From the NCBI GenBank assembly GCA_002255925.1, contig NKIH01000002.1, forward strand, positions 62,001 to 126,000: a DNA stretch of 64,000 bases, given 5' to 3'. Position numbers and translations under genes: made by a program. A model generated the notes under the pieces. It was not told the DNA's origin. It worked only from the letters and a program-made list of their open reading frames with translations, and did not search any database. This stretch comes from Burkholderiales bacterium PBB6 (GTDB taxonomy: Bacteria > Pseudomonadota > Gammaproteobacteria > Burkholderiales > Burkholderiaceae_C). This document shows, one piece after another, positions 8,238-18,575 of the stretch (the first letter of the stretch is position 1; each line of letters starts with the position of its first letter).

Positions 8238-8933
8238 ATGCCTTTGATGCCACAGGTGGCTGCCGCACCTCGCCCAGCCTGGCCCGCTGCCAACGCCAAC
8301 ACCCACACCAGCCGCTGGCTGGCGCGCCTGGGGGCTGTGTTGGTGACCGTGCTTCTGCTGTCGCCGTTCTGGCTGGGCACGCTGACGCAGGTGGTGCTGG
8401 TGGGGGAGGCGGAGCCCGCCGTGATGGTGTGGCTGCAATTGGCAGCGGCTTTGCCTGTGGCGCCTGCCTCGCCAGCTGATGCTGACAAGCAGCCCGCGCC
8501 GGCACCGCCAACAGCCACGGCCGCACCTGCCAGCGCCAAACCAAAGCGTGCAAGCAGCGCCACGCCGGCAGCGCCGCAAGCCATCACCGCAGCCCCCGTG
8601 CCTGATGCGCCCCAAGCACCCAGTGCCAACACCGCCCCCATCACCACAGCCGCCGCCGCGCCGGCCGCCTCATCCGCCAGCGCGCCCCCACTGCGGCTGG
8701 ATGCCAGCGTGATCCGCGCTGCCAACCAGGCCAGCAAGAGCCGCTTCCAGCAGATGGCCGAGGCCAGCGGCGCCTACGCGGGCGATGCGCCCGTCACCGA
8801 GCGTGAAAAGCTGGAGGCGGGTGTCGCCCAGGCCGTCAAGCCGGGCTGCATGGCCGCGGGGGGCTCGTTGATCGCGATCTTCACCATCCCCATCGCCCTG
8901 GCCACTGACAAATGCCGGGGCTGGTCGAAGTAG
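8238..8933 (+). CDS. Hypothetical Pro/Ala-rich membrane protein
   Basis: About 231 residues, unrecognised. One clear hydrophobic segment (LARLGAVLVTVLLLSPFWLG) lies near the N-terminus, then a long low-complexity Ala/Pro/Thr region, then a conserved-looking C-terminal part (SVIRAANQASKSRFQQMAEA, and VKPGCMAAGGSLIAIF with two cysteines 20 residues apart). It may be a single-pass or inner-membrane-anchored periplasmic protein. The start is uncertain: ATGs at 8187, 8238 and 8247 are all in frame and none has a strong ribosome site. A minus-strand frame of 199 codons overlaps it, but its composition looks like a shadow. Confidence 0.55.
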   Translation: MPLMPQVAAAPRPAWPAANANTHTSRWLARLGAVLVTVLLLSPFWLGTLTQVVLVGEAEPAVMVWLQLAAALPVAPASPADADKQPAPAPPTATAAPASAKPKRASSATPAAPQAITAAPVPDAPQAPSANTAPITTAAAAPAASSASAPPLRLDASVIRAANQASKSRFQQMAEASGAYAGDAPVTEREKLEAGVAQAVKPGCMAAGGSLIAIFTIPIALATDKCRGWSK

Positions 8934-8999
8934 AGCGCCCGCACCGCAACGCCTGCACCACCGCCCCGCCGTGCGCCCGGCAGCAGGCAAAATACGGCC

Positions 9000-11053
<2,054 letters not shown>

Positions 11054-11068
11054 GCGGTTTCAACCAGC

Positions 11069-11107
11069 AAAACGCGGCGGGCTGCCTGTGAAGGCCGCCC
11101 GCCGTTT
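11069..11107. terminator. Bidirectional terminator between convergent genes
   Basis: Arms CGGCGGGC (11075-11082) and GCCCGCCG (11097-11104) form a perfect 8-base stem. A/T runs flank both sides, so it can serve the deaminase gene on the plus strand and the TonB receptor gene on the minus strand. Confidence 0.75.
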
Positions 11108-11112
11108 CAACG

Positions 11113-13365
11113 TCAGAACGTCGCCTTGAACTGCGCGCCCCACATGCGGGGCTCGTTGATGAAGGCGGTCAGGTTGTTGAAGTCGATGCCACCCGTGGCA
11201 CGAACCTGGTTGGTGATGTTGCGGCCATAGGCAGCCACTTCGTACTTGCCATTGCCCCAGATGTAGCCCACGCGCATGCCGCCCGTGGTGAGCGACTTGC
11301 CGGTGAATTCCACCGAGTCATACAGGAAGAAGTTGATCTTGCTGCGGTAGGTCCAGTCCGTGTAGACGTAGAGCTCGCCGTCGGCCGTGGGCATGCCGTA
11401 GCGCAGGTTCACGTTGGCCACCTGGCGCGGCGCCTGCGGCAGGCTGTTGCCGTCGATGTGGAAGGTGCCTGCGGTGGTGCCGGCCGGGTCGGTCACGGTG
11501 CACTGCGCGCAGCCGAAGACGGTCAGGTCGGGGTCCTTGATCTTCGTGAAGTTCAGGCTGCCGTTCAGGCCGAGCAACAGGTTGGGTGTCAGGTAGGCCT
11601 CGAGCGTGAACTCGGCGCCTTCACCGCTGGCCTTCTTGGCACTCACCAGGGTGGTGACGTTGCTGTTGCCACCCACGGCCGACAGCTGCTGGTTCTTCAC
11701 GTCGTAGTGGAAGAGGTTGGCCGTCATGCGGGCGCGGCGCTCGAACAGATCGGCCTTCACGCCCACTTCATACGAGGTGCTGGTTTCCGGGCCGGCGCTC
11801 GATTGCGGGCCGAAGGCCGAGGCCGGCTGGATGCTGGAGCCGCGCACACCGGTGGCCACGCGGGCATACAGGTTCACGTCCTTGTCGAGCTTCCAGGTGG
11901 CGGCCACGTCGCCGGTCACCTTGCCGTCGCTGGTGTCGGCGCTCAAGCCGTTGGTGGTGTTGAGCGAGGCATCAGGGTCGGTGCTCAGGCGCTTGGCGTC
12001 GTGGGTGTAACGCAGGCCGCCGCGCAGGGTCAGGTCCGGGCGCAGCGCGTAGTTCACCGAGCCGAACACGGCCCAGGCGTTGTTGCGCTGGTGGGTGTGG
12101 GTCACGCCGGTCAGGGCACCGCCACCGAGCGAGTCATAGCTGCTGCTGTCGATGGTGTACTTCTCGCGGAACAGGTAGACGCCGGCTTGCCAGCTCAATG
12201 GGCCGGTGATGGCCGACTCCGCGCGCAGCTCTTGCGTCCACTGGCTGTGGCCGCTCATGCCGTCAGCGGTTTCAGACGGGAAGGGGATCAGGCCCGGGCC
12301 GCCGCCGGTGGGCAGGAAGGCCGCGCCGTAGCCGCCGTCCACGTCACCGCGGCTGAAGGAGCGCACGGTTTCCAGACCGGTGATGCTGTGCAGCGTCACG
12401 CCGTCGAACTTCCAGGTCAGGTGCGCGTTGGCGCCCTTGGTGCGGATCTGCTGTTCGTTCTTGCCATCGAACTGCACCACCTTCGGATCGAAGCCGTCGA
12501 TGAAATCGTTCGTGCCGGCCTTCAGGATGTTGGCGCGGAACAGGCGGGCGCTGCCGTCCAGGTCACGGGCATGCACGTTGAACAGCGCGCTGAAGGCGGT
12601 GCCGGCGCCATACAGCAGCTGGGCGCGCACGGCGTTGTCGTCATAGCCTTCGAGGAACTTGGTCTGCAGGCCGGCGGGTGATGCATTGGTCACCCAGTTG
12701 TCGCGGTGCTGGGCCTGGGCCGACACGCGGGCTTGCCAGTCGGTGTTGATCGGCAGGTTGACGGCGCCTTCCAGGTTGATGGTGCCGTAGGTGCCGGCGC
12801 TGACGCTGGCATAGCCGCCGAAGGTCTTGCCCGGCTTCACCGATTCAAACTTCACCAGGCCTGCCGGCGTGTTGCGGCCGAACAGCGTGCCTTGCGGGCC
12901 GGCCAGCACTTCCACGGCGGCCGTGTCGAAGATCGGGAAGCCCTTGAGGACGGGGTTCTCCTGCACCACGTCGTCGAGGATGAGCGAGACGGGCTGCGAG
13001 GCGTTCAGGTGGAAGTCGGTGTTGCCGTAGCCGCGGATGTAGAAGCGCGGAAAGGCGCGGCCGAACGACGATTCGATGTTCAGGCTCGGCACGCGGCCGG
13101 CCAGCATGCGCAGGTCTTCGCCGCTGGCGTTCAGCACATCCAGCGCTTCGCCCTTCAGGCTGGACACGCTGATGGGCACGTCCTTGATGTTTTCAGTGCG
13201 GCGCTCGGCGGTCACCGTCACGGTGCTGAGCTTGCCGGCTTCAGTCGGTGCTGCTTCCTGGGCCTGGCTGAGTGCCGGCACCCAGGCCAGTGCCACGGCG
13301 AGTGGCAGGGCGCGAACGAGGGGGTGAGCGATGTCGCGCTGGGCGCGGCGAAGTGGTCGAGACAT
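11113..13365 (-). CDS. TonB-dependent outer-membrane receptor
   Basis: A 750-residue receptor. A signal peptide ends near ALSQAQ; the TonB box region STVTVTAERR follows, then the plug domain (VPISVSSLKGEALDVL, FYIRGYGN, EVLAGPQGTLFGRNTPAG) and a 22-stranded barrel that ends with a terminal Phe (QFKATF). It is closest in style to the Fe-siderophore/thiamin-type receptors with unknown ligand (FecA/CirA superfamily). The ATG at 13365 (MSRPLRRAQ) is preferred over an upstream ATG because the signal peptide starts there and GGGAAG precedes it. Location beside purine-handling secreted proteins on the same strand suggests uptake of a purine compound, which is inference. Confidence 0.88.
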   Translation of the reverse strand: MSRPLRRAQRDIAHPLVRALPLAVALAWVPALSQAQEAAPTEAGKLSTVTVTAERRTENIKDVPISVSSLKGEALDVLNASGEDLRMLAGRVPSLNIESSFGRAFPRFYIRGYGNTDFHLNASQPVSLILDDVVQENPVLKGFPIFDTAAVEVLAGPQGTLFGRNTPAGLVKFESVKPGKTFGGYASVSAGTYGTINLEGAVNLPINTDWQARVSAQAQHRDNWVTNASPAGLQTKFLEGYDDNAVRAQLLYGAGTAFSALFNVHARDLDGSARLFRANILKAGTNDFIDGFDPKVVQFDGKNEQQIRTKGANAHLTWKFDGVTLHSITGLETVRSFSRGDVDGGYGAAFLPTGGGPGLIPFPSETADGMSGHSQWTQELRAESAITGPLSWQAGVYLFREKYTIDSSSYDSLGGGALTGVTHTHQRNNAWAVFGSVNYALRPDLTLRGGLRYTHDAKRLSTDPDASLNTTNGLSADTSDGKVTGDVAATWKLDKDVNLYARVATGVRGSSIQPASAFGPQSSAGPETSTSYEVGVKADLFERRARMTANLFHYDVKNQQLSAVGGNSNVTTLVSAKKASGEGAEFTLEAYLTPNLLLGLNGSLNFTKIKDPDLTVFGCAQCTVTDPAGTTAGTFHIDGNSLPQAPRQVANVNLRYGMPTADGELYVYTDWTYRSKINFFLYDSVEFTGKSLTTGGMRVGYIWGNGKYEVAAYGRNITNQVRATGGIDFNNLTAFINEPRMWGAQFKATF

Positions 13366-13376
13366 GTGGGTCTTCC

Positions 13377-13402
13377 CTGTCAGTGAATGAATGCACTGAC
13401 AG
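13377..13402 (-). promoter_or_regulatory. Perfect 9-base inverted repeat next to the receptor ribosome site
   Basis: CTGTCAGTG (13377-13385) and CACTGACAG (13394-13402) are separated by 8 bases. On the receptor mRNA this hairpin would end directly before the GGGAAG ribosome site, 12 bases upstream of the start codon. The right arm also forms a 13-base palindrome, GCACTGACAGTGC. There is no T run, so it is not an ordinary terminator. An operator or a translational control hairpin is possible. Confidence 0.6.
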
Positions 13403-13449
13403 TGCAACCCGCATGCCCGGCTATCGCCGCGCTGCGGTGCGTTTCATGC

Positions 13450-14502
13450 TCAGGGAGCGGGCACGCCGTTGCGCCACTGCCCCCAGTTGGCAACGATGTC
13501 ACGCACCAGTGCACCACCAACGAGCACGAGGTTCTGCGTGGCGGGCATGAAGCCGCCGGTGGCGCCGGTGGTGGAGGCCGTCAATGACGCATGGGCCGTC
13601 TGCCCCGGATACGGCCGGTCGAAGTTCGATGCGGTGCGCAGCACGGCCAGGCGCTTCAGATCAGCTTTGCCGGCCGCGGCCGCACGCTCCAGCGCGTTGC
13701 GCGTGGCGTTGTCTTCCTGCTGGGTGGTGCAGTAGGTGCCCTGGTTGTCGGTCATCAGGCGGGTCCAGTCGCGGGCGTGCTGGCCCAGCTTGTGGCCGTG
13801 CCACCAGGTGTCGCCGCCGAGGGTGTCGCATTGCGTCACGCTGGGGGCGGCGCGGGCAGCGGCTTCCTTGTAGCGGGCGCGGTAGGCCTTGGCTTCGGGG
13901 CTGTCGTTCAGGCTGACGCCGCGCGTGACGGCCAGGGCCTTCTGCAGCAAGGCTTCATCCACCCGGGCCACTTCGGTGCGGTATTCCAGCTTGGGCTTTT
14001 CGCCCGGGCCCTTGGTGAGGATGCCGTAGTAGCCGGTGCGCCAGCCGGCGGGCATGTCGCGGGCGTCCAGCTCATGGGCAATGCCGCTGTCCACCAGCCA
14101 GCGGGCCCAGGTGGCGCTGCCGAGCGTGCCGCGTTGGGGGTCGATGCCGGCAATGCCAGCGATCAGCACATAGCTCTGGCGGAAGTCGAAGCGCGTATCC
14201 AGCAGCGTGGCCAGCGTGCTGGCTGCCGCATTGGCGTGGCCCATGCCGGTGGTCAGCAGGCACACGTCGTCGGTGTTGCAGCGCAGCGCCGGGTAGTCGG
14301 GCGACAGACCGGGCACGGTGATGCTCTCGTTCAGCGCGAAGGGCTTGATCCACGGCTCGGCTTCGGGGCCGAACATGCTGACGATCAGCACCTTGACGGG
14401 GCGAGGCGCTTCAGTGGCCGCATGGGCGTTGCCAGCGGCCAGCAGGCAGGTGGCCAGGGCCAGGGCGGTGCGGTGGGTGGTGGGGGTTGTTGGGTTGGGC
14501 AT
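13450..14502 (-). CDS. Periplasmic purine nucleoside permease (NUP) family protein
   Basis: A 350-residue exported protein of the NUP family (PF06516), named after Candida purine nucleoside permease. A signal peptide ends near AGNAHA. Family signatures are VLIVSMFGPEAEPW, LLTTGMGHANAAAS, IAGIAGIDPQRGTLG, ARDMPAGWRTGYY, TQQEDNA and LRTASNFDRPYPG. The fold resembles nucleoside phosphorylases, so binding or cleaving nucleosides in the periplasm is plausible. I start at 14502 (MPNPTTPT) because the signal peptide follows; an upstream extension is Ser/Pro-rich and not signal-like. It lies between the TonB receptor and the nucleosidase-like gene on the same strand. Confidence 0.88.
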   Translation of the reverse strand: MPNPTTPTTHRTALALATCLLAAGNAHAATEAPRPVKVLIVSMFGPEAEPWIKPFALNESITVPGLSPDYPALRCNTDDVCLLTTGMGHANAAASTLATLLDTRFDFRQSYVLIAGIAGIDPQRGTLGSATWARWLVDSGIAHELDARDMPAGWRTGYYGILTKGPGEKPKLEYRTEVARVDEALLQKALAVTRGVSLNDSPEAKAYRARYKEAAARAAPSVTQCDTLGGDTWWHGHKLGQHARDWTRLMTDNQGTYCTTQQEDNATRNALERAAAAGKADLKRLAVLRTASNFDRPYPGQTAHASLTASTTGATGGFMPATQNLVLVGGALVRDIVANWGQWRNGVPAP

Positions 14503-14576
14503 GAACGAGATGGAGGAAGGTGGGGGCAGGGCGCAACGGGCTGATGGGCTTGGCTCGGCGACGTGTTGGCACCGCA

Positions 14577-15734
14577 TCAGCGCCGCACCGCCGTGGCCGT
14601 GTCGCGCCAGGCGCGCAGGAAGCTCAGACACACCTCGGCTTCGTTGTGCTCGGCCAGGCCGCTGGTGAACAGCGCGCCCACGTCGGCATCAAAGGCTTCG
14701 GCGCCGGCCAGGTCACTCAAGCTGCGGAAGGCGATGTAGGGCACCTGGTTGGCATAGGCCACATGGGCCAGCGCCGCGGTTTCCATCTCGAAGGTCTGGG
14801 CCTGCAGGTGCTCGAACAGGTACTGGCGGTACTGCGGGTTGGCCAGAAACACCGTGGCCGAGACACCGCGGCCGCCCACATGCAGCTTGGGCGTCTGGCG
14901 CACACACTGGCGCTCATCCAGCGTGCCGTCCGTCTGGCGGGCCTTCGGGCCGCAGCGCTGCAAGGTGGGCTGCAGGGTGCGGGCGGTGGCCAGCATGGCG
15001 GTGTCCACGGGGTAGTCGAAGCGGAATTCACCGGCCGGTGCATTGGCGGCGTTCAGCACATGGTTCTCACGCATGAACAGGCCCGTGGGCACGCTGCTGC
15101 CGGCGTCGCCCTTCAGGCTGAAGGCGGGCACGTCGCGGCCGTCGGGCTTGGCGAAGTGCAGGCCCAGGCAGCTGCCGTCACCCGGCTTGCCGCAGGGCGC
15201 GGGCAGCTGGTTGTCGTGGCTCCAGTACACCTCCATCGGCATGGCCCAGCGGTCGGGCACGGTCACGTCGCCCACGTGGTGCGCCGGGTTCACGCCCCCG
15301 GCAATGCCGCTCATCACCAGGCGGCGAATGTGGAAGTGGTCAAGCAGCTGCTGCGTGGCCAGCGTGGCGTTCACCATGCTCACGCCGGAAAGCGTCACGG
15401 CCACGCGGTGGCCTTCCAGCACGCCGGTGCTGACGAGCTTGCCTTGAATGCGCCAGTTCTTGCGCTGCTTCAGCCGGGCCAGCAGCAGGTCCGCCTCGGC
15501 GCCAAAGGCCGAGACGATGCCGATGCGGGGCGTGCATTCGCTGAGGCAGCGCTTGTTGACGGTGGTGGCGGCAGTGTTGGCTTTTGCGGCGTTACCCGCT
15601 TCCGCAGGGGCCGCAGCCAGCATCAGCACCGCGCCGGCAGCGATCAAGGCGGCCGTCACATAACCCGGCCAGCGCGACGGGGCCGGGGCGCGCATGGGGC
15701 GGCGCCGTGAATGGGAGGTGGAATCAGATTGCAT
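14577..15734 (-). CDS. Exported purine-nucleosidase-like protein (PNP/UDP family)
   Basis: A 385-residue protein with an N-terminal membrane or signal segment (YVTAALIAAGAVLMLAAAP) and a PNP_UDP_1 domain of the MTA/SAH nucleosidase type. Visible motifs are PRIGIVSAFGAEADLLL, VMSGIAGGVNPAHHVGDV and, near the C-terminus, FEMETAALAHVAY with the purine-binding M-E-T and RSLSDLAG with the catalytic Asp. Cytoplasmic Pfs enzymes are about 230 residues; this one is enlarged by insertions with several cysteines and is exported. It probably hydrolyses or binds purine nucleosides outside the cytoplasm. It starts the three-gene minus-strand set with NUP and the TonB receptor. An alternative ATG lies at 15695. 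Confidence 0.82.
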   Translation of the reverse strand: MQSDSTSHSRRRPMRAPAPSRWPGYVTAALIAAGAVLMLAAAPAEAGNAAKANTAATTVNKRCLSECTPRIGIVSAFGAEADLLLARLKQRKNWRIQGKLVSTGVLEGHRVAVTLSGVSMVNATLATQQLLDHFHIRRLVMSGIAGGVNPAHHVGDVTVPDRWAMPMEVYWSHDNQLPAPCGKPGDGSCLGLHFAKPDGRDVPAFSLKGDAGSSVPTGLFMRENHVLNAANAPAGEFRFDYPVDTAMLATARTLQPTLQRCGPKARQTDGTLDERQCVRQTPKLHVGGRGVSATVFLANPQYRQYLFEHLQAQTFEMETAALAHVAYANQVPYIAFRSLSDLAGAEAFDADVGALFTSGLAEHNEAEVCLSFLRAWRDTATAVRR

Positions 15735-15764
15735 GCGACCAAGGCTAGCAAGGCCGATGCCCGA

Positions 15765-16112
15765 TCATGATGACAAAGGCTTGGGCTGGCTCTCGCGGAT
15801 GGCCAGGTGCAGCAGGCCGGTGATGCCCAGCACCACCAGCGTGCCCAGGCCCCACACCGCCCCGAGGATCCACACCAGCCAGCCCTGCAGGCTGCGCAGC
15901 AGGCCCTGCGACAGCTCGATGGCCCAGGCCAGCCACTCGTCCCAGCCGCCCAGCCACACGTCCAGCAAATCGCCCAGCTTGGTGTCGGCCATGCGCGTGT
16001 GCAGCTCGGCCACCCAGGCGGGGTCGATGCTGAGCAGGGCCCACAAACCCGCTGCCAGGGCAGACCAGAGCAGCAGGGCAATCGCAGTGACAATCCAGAG
16101 AGCGGCCATCAT
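15765..16112 (-). CDS. Small hypothetical membrane protein
   Basis: A 115-residue protein, not recognised. Two hydrophobic helices (MMAALWIVTAIALLLWSAL at the start and a segment around LVVLGITGLLHLA near the end) flank a region rich in Trp and Leu (VWLGGWDEWLAWAIEL), which may be amphipathic. Two adjacent ATGs at 16112 and 16109 are possible. It is transcribed away from yciH and ends 30 bases before the nucleosidase-like gene, so the two may be co-transcribed. The Trp-rich, two-helix layout is seen in uncharacterised Burkholderiales membrane proteins. Confidence 0.6.
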   Translation of the reverse strand: MMAALWIVTAIALLLWSALAAGLWALLSIDPAWVAELHTRMADTKLGDLLDVWLGGWDEWLAWAIELSQGLLRSLQGWLVWILGAVWGLGTLVVLGITGLLHLAIRESQPKPLSS

Positions 16113-16150
16113 GGGCCGCAAGCTTAGCCGCAGTCCCGGCACACTTGAAC

Positions 16151-16546
16151 ATGCCCTCACAACGAAACACTGGTTTGTCCGGCCTGGCGGGCCTCTCAAG
16201 CCTGGTTTATTCCACCGACAGCGGCCGCACCTGCCCCGATTGCCGGGCGCCGATCGCCGATTGCCAATGCAAGGCGCTGCAGGCCGCCGCCGCACGCGCG
16301 GCCGGTGACGGCGTGGTGCGCGTCTCCCGCGAGACCAAGGGCCGCGGCGGCAAGGCCGTGAGCGTGGTGCGCGGCGTGCCGCTGGACGACGCCGCCCTGG
16401 CCGCCCTGGCCAAGGAGCTGAAAACCGCCTGCGGCAGCGGCGGCACGGTGAAAGACGGCGTGATCGAGGTGCAAGGCGATCACGTCGCCTTGCTGCTGCA
16501 AAAACTCGCCGGCCGCGGCTGGACGATCAAGCGCTCCGGCGGCTGA
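16151..16546 (+). CDS. yciH: SUI1/eIF1-type translation factor YciH
   Basis: A 131-residue protein. The first part has a CPDCRAPIADCQC cysteine cluster, and the C-terminal 80 residues form the SUI1/eIF1 domain (VRVSRETKGRGGKAVSVV, DGVIEVQGDHVALL, LAGRGWTIKRSGG). Bacterial YciH is related to eukaryotic eIF1 and is thought to affect start-site fidelity. The Cys-rich N-terminus is common in beta-proteobacterial copies. ATG at 16151 is chosen over the TTG two codons upstream. It converges with the dpp operon; only 18 bases separate the two stops and a short GC palindrome lies there. Confidence 0.88.
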   Translation: MPSQRNTGLSGLAGLSSLVYSTDSGRTCPDCRAPIADCQCKALQAAAARAAGDGVVRVSRETKGRGGKAVSVVRGVPLDDAALAALAKELKTACGSGGTVKDGVIEVQGDHVALLLQKLAGRGWTIKRSGG

Positions 16547-16564
16547 AGCGCCGGGCGCTGTCCG

Positions 16565-17581
16565 TCAGCTGGTCACCGCGATGCAGGCCACCGCCTGCGG
16601 CCCGCGCTGCACCAGCTCGGGCGATTGCTCTGCACACGCCGGCATGGCCTGCGGGCAGCGGGTGCGGAAGGCGCAGCCGGTCGGCCGGTTGATGGGCGAG
16701 GGCAGCTCACCCTTCAGCAGGATGCGCGGGCGGCGCAGGGCCGGGTCCACCGTCGGCGTGGCCGAGAGCAGCGCCTGCGTGTAGGGGTGGCGCGGCTGGT
16801 CGAACACCGCATCACGCGGGCCCTGTTCCACGCAACGGCCCAGGTACATCACCATCACGTCGTCGGCCACATGGCGCACCACGCCCAGGTCGTGCGAGAT
16901 GAACACATAGGCCACGTTCAGCTCGGCTTGCAGATCCGCCAGCAGGTTCAGCACCTGCGCGCGGATCGACACATCCAGCGCCGACACCGGCTCATCCAGC
17001 ACCAGCACGCGCGGCTTGAGCATCAAGGCCCGTGCGATGGCGATGCGCTGGCGCTGCCCGCCCGAGAACATGTGCGGGTAACGCTCGAAGTGCTCCGGCC
17101 GCAGGCCGACGCGGGCCAGCATGGCGCGGGCCATGGCTTCGCGCTCCGCGTGGTCAGCGCCGATGCCGTTCACCAGCAGCGGCTCCATCAAGGCCTTGCC
17201 CACGGTTTGCCGCGGGTTGAGCGAGCCATACGGGTTCTGGAAGACGATCTGGATCTGCCGGCGCAGCGTGCGGCGGGCGACTTCATCGGCCGTGGCCACG
17301 TCGACGCCGTCGATCAGCAACTGGCCGTCGCTGGGCGTCTCGATCATCGTGAGCAGGCGCGCCAGCGTGGACTTGCCACAGCCGGATTCACCCACCACCG
17401 CCAGGGTGCGGCCGGCGGACACGTTGAACGACACGCCGTCAAGCGCCTTCACGGTGGCGCCGGCCTTGAACAGGCTGCGCGCCACGGCGTAGCGCCGCTG
17501 CAGGTTCACGGCCCGCAGCACGGGCTCGGCGGCATCGGGGGTGATCGGGTGGGTGTTGGGGTCGGTCACCACGGCGCTCAT
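16565..17581 (-). CDS. dppF: Dipeptide/oligopeptide ABC transporter ATPase (DppF type)
   Basis: A 338-residue ATPase with Walker A GESGCGKST, signature FSGGQRQR (Phe replaces the usual Leu), Walker B VLVLDEPVSALD and the C-terminal oligopeptide/dipeptide extension (HPYTQALL, GELPSPINRPTGCAFRTRCP) that in this family can bind an iron-sulphur cluster. The ATG at 17581 overlaps the DppD stop as ATGA; an upstream extension was rejected for that reason. It is the last gene of the dpp-like operon and would work with the DppD ATPase and the two permeases on uptake of peptides. Confidence 0.9.
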   Translation of the reverse strand: MSAVVTDPNTHPITPDAAEPVLRAVNLQRRYAVARSLFKAGATVKALDGVSFNVSAGRTLAVVGESGCGKSTLARLLTMIETPSDGQLLIDGVDVATADEVARRTLRRQIQIVFQNPYGSLNPRQTVGKALMEPLLVNGIGADHAEREAMARAMLARVGLRPEHFERYPHMFSGGQRQRIAIARALMLKPRVLVLDEPVSALDVSIRAQVLNLLADLQAELNVAYVFISHDLGVVRHVADDVMVMYLGRCVEQGPRDAVFDQPRHPYTQALLSATPTVDPALRRPRILLKGELPSPINRPTGCAFRTRCPQAMPACAEQSPELVQRGPQAVACIAVTS

Positions 17582-18573
17582 GCCGGCATCTCCATCAAGG
17601 GGGCCGCGCTGATGATCGGCGTGTGGCACAGGGCTTCACCCAGCGCGGGGCCGGCAGCCACCGGCACCTCGTTGTGGCACTTGGCCGTGGCCAGGTGGCA
17701 GCGCGGTGCAAACAGGCAGCCGGCGGGGCGGTCAAACTGGCCGGGCACCAGGCCGTCGATGGCCGTCAGGCGGCCGCCCACGGCGCGCTCCGGCAGGGCC
17801 GACAGCAGCGAGGCGGTGTAAGGGTGATGCGGCTGGCTGAACAGCGTGGCCGCGGCTTGCTGTTCCACCGCGCGGCCGGCGTACTGCACCACCACGCGGT
17901 CAGCGCATTCGGCCACCACGCCCAGGTCGTGGGTGATGAGCACCAGGGCCATGCCGGTATCGCGGCGCAGCGTCTGCAGCAGGTCCATGATCTGCGCCTG
18001 GATGGTCACATCCAGCGCAGTGGTGGGCTCGTCGGCAATCAGCAGGCGCGGCTTGCAGGCCAGCGCCATCGCGATCATCACGCGCTGGCTCATGCCGCCG
18101 GAAAGCTGGTGCGGGAAGGCCGAGACGCGCCGCACCGGGTCTGGAATGCCGACCAACTCCAGCAGTTCCACCACGCGGGCCTTGCGCTGCGCGCGGTCGA
18201 GCGTGGTGTGGGCGGCCAGCGCCTCGTTGATCTGCCAGCCCACGGTGAAGCAGGGGTTCAATGAGCTCATCGGCTCCTGGAACACCATCGCCACGTCTTT
18301 GCCGATGAGGGTGCGGCGTTGCTTGGCCGGCATGGTCAGCAGGTCCTGGCCGTCGAACATCATGCGCTTGGCGGTGATGGTGGCGGTCCAGGGCAGCAGG
18401 CCCATGATGGCCAGCATGGCCACCGACTTGCCGGAGCCCGATTCGCCGACGATGGCCAGCACTTCATTTGGCGCGACCTTCAGGTTCACGCCGTCCACGG
18501 CCTTGAAGCTGCCACCCCGGGTGGCGAAGCTCACACACAGGCCTTCGATGTCAAGCAAGGGAGTCGTGCTCAT
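17578..18573 (-). CDS. dppD: Dipeptide/oligopeptide ABC transporter ATPase (DppD type)
   Basis: A 331-residue ATPase with Walker A GESGSGKSV, signature LSGGMSQR, Walker B LLIADEPTTALD and the family C-terminal region (HPYTASLLSALPER, DRPAGCLFAPRCHLA). It pairs with the following ATPase gene, whose start it overlaps by 4 bases. Start at 18573 directly follows the permease stop. Substrates are inferred from family only; dipeptides, oligopeptides or related compounds such as 5-aminolevulinate are all possible. Confidence 0.9.
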   Translation of the reverse strand: MSTTPLLDIEGLCVSFATRGGSFKAVDGVNLKVAPNEVLAIVGESGSGKSVAMLAIMGLLPWTATITAKRMMFDGQDLLTMPAKQRRTLIGKDVAMVFQEPMSSLNPCFTVGWQINEALAAHTTLDRAQRKARVVELLELVGIPDPVRRVSAFPHQLSGGMSQRVMIAMALACKPRLLIADEPTTALDVTIQAQIMDLLQTLRRDTGMALVLITHDLGVVAECADRVVVQYAGRAVEQQAAATLFSQPHHPYTASLLSALPERAVGGRLTAIDGLVPGQFDRPAGCLFAPRCHLATAKCHNEVPVAAGPALGEALCHTPIISAAPLMEMPA

Positions 18574-18575
18574 GC

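Noticed and set aside
8138-8737. Minus-strand frame of 199 codons rich in Ala/Gly
   Set aside because: It overlaps the plus-strand membrane protein, which has a better hydrophobic pattern and conserved-looking C-terminus.
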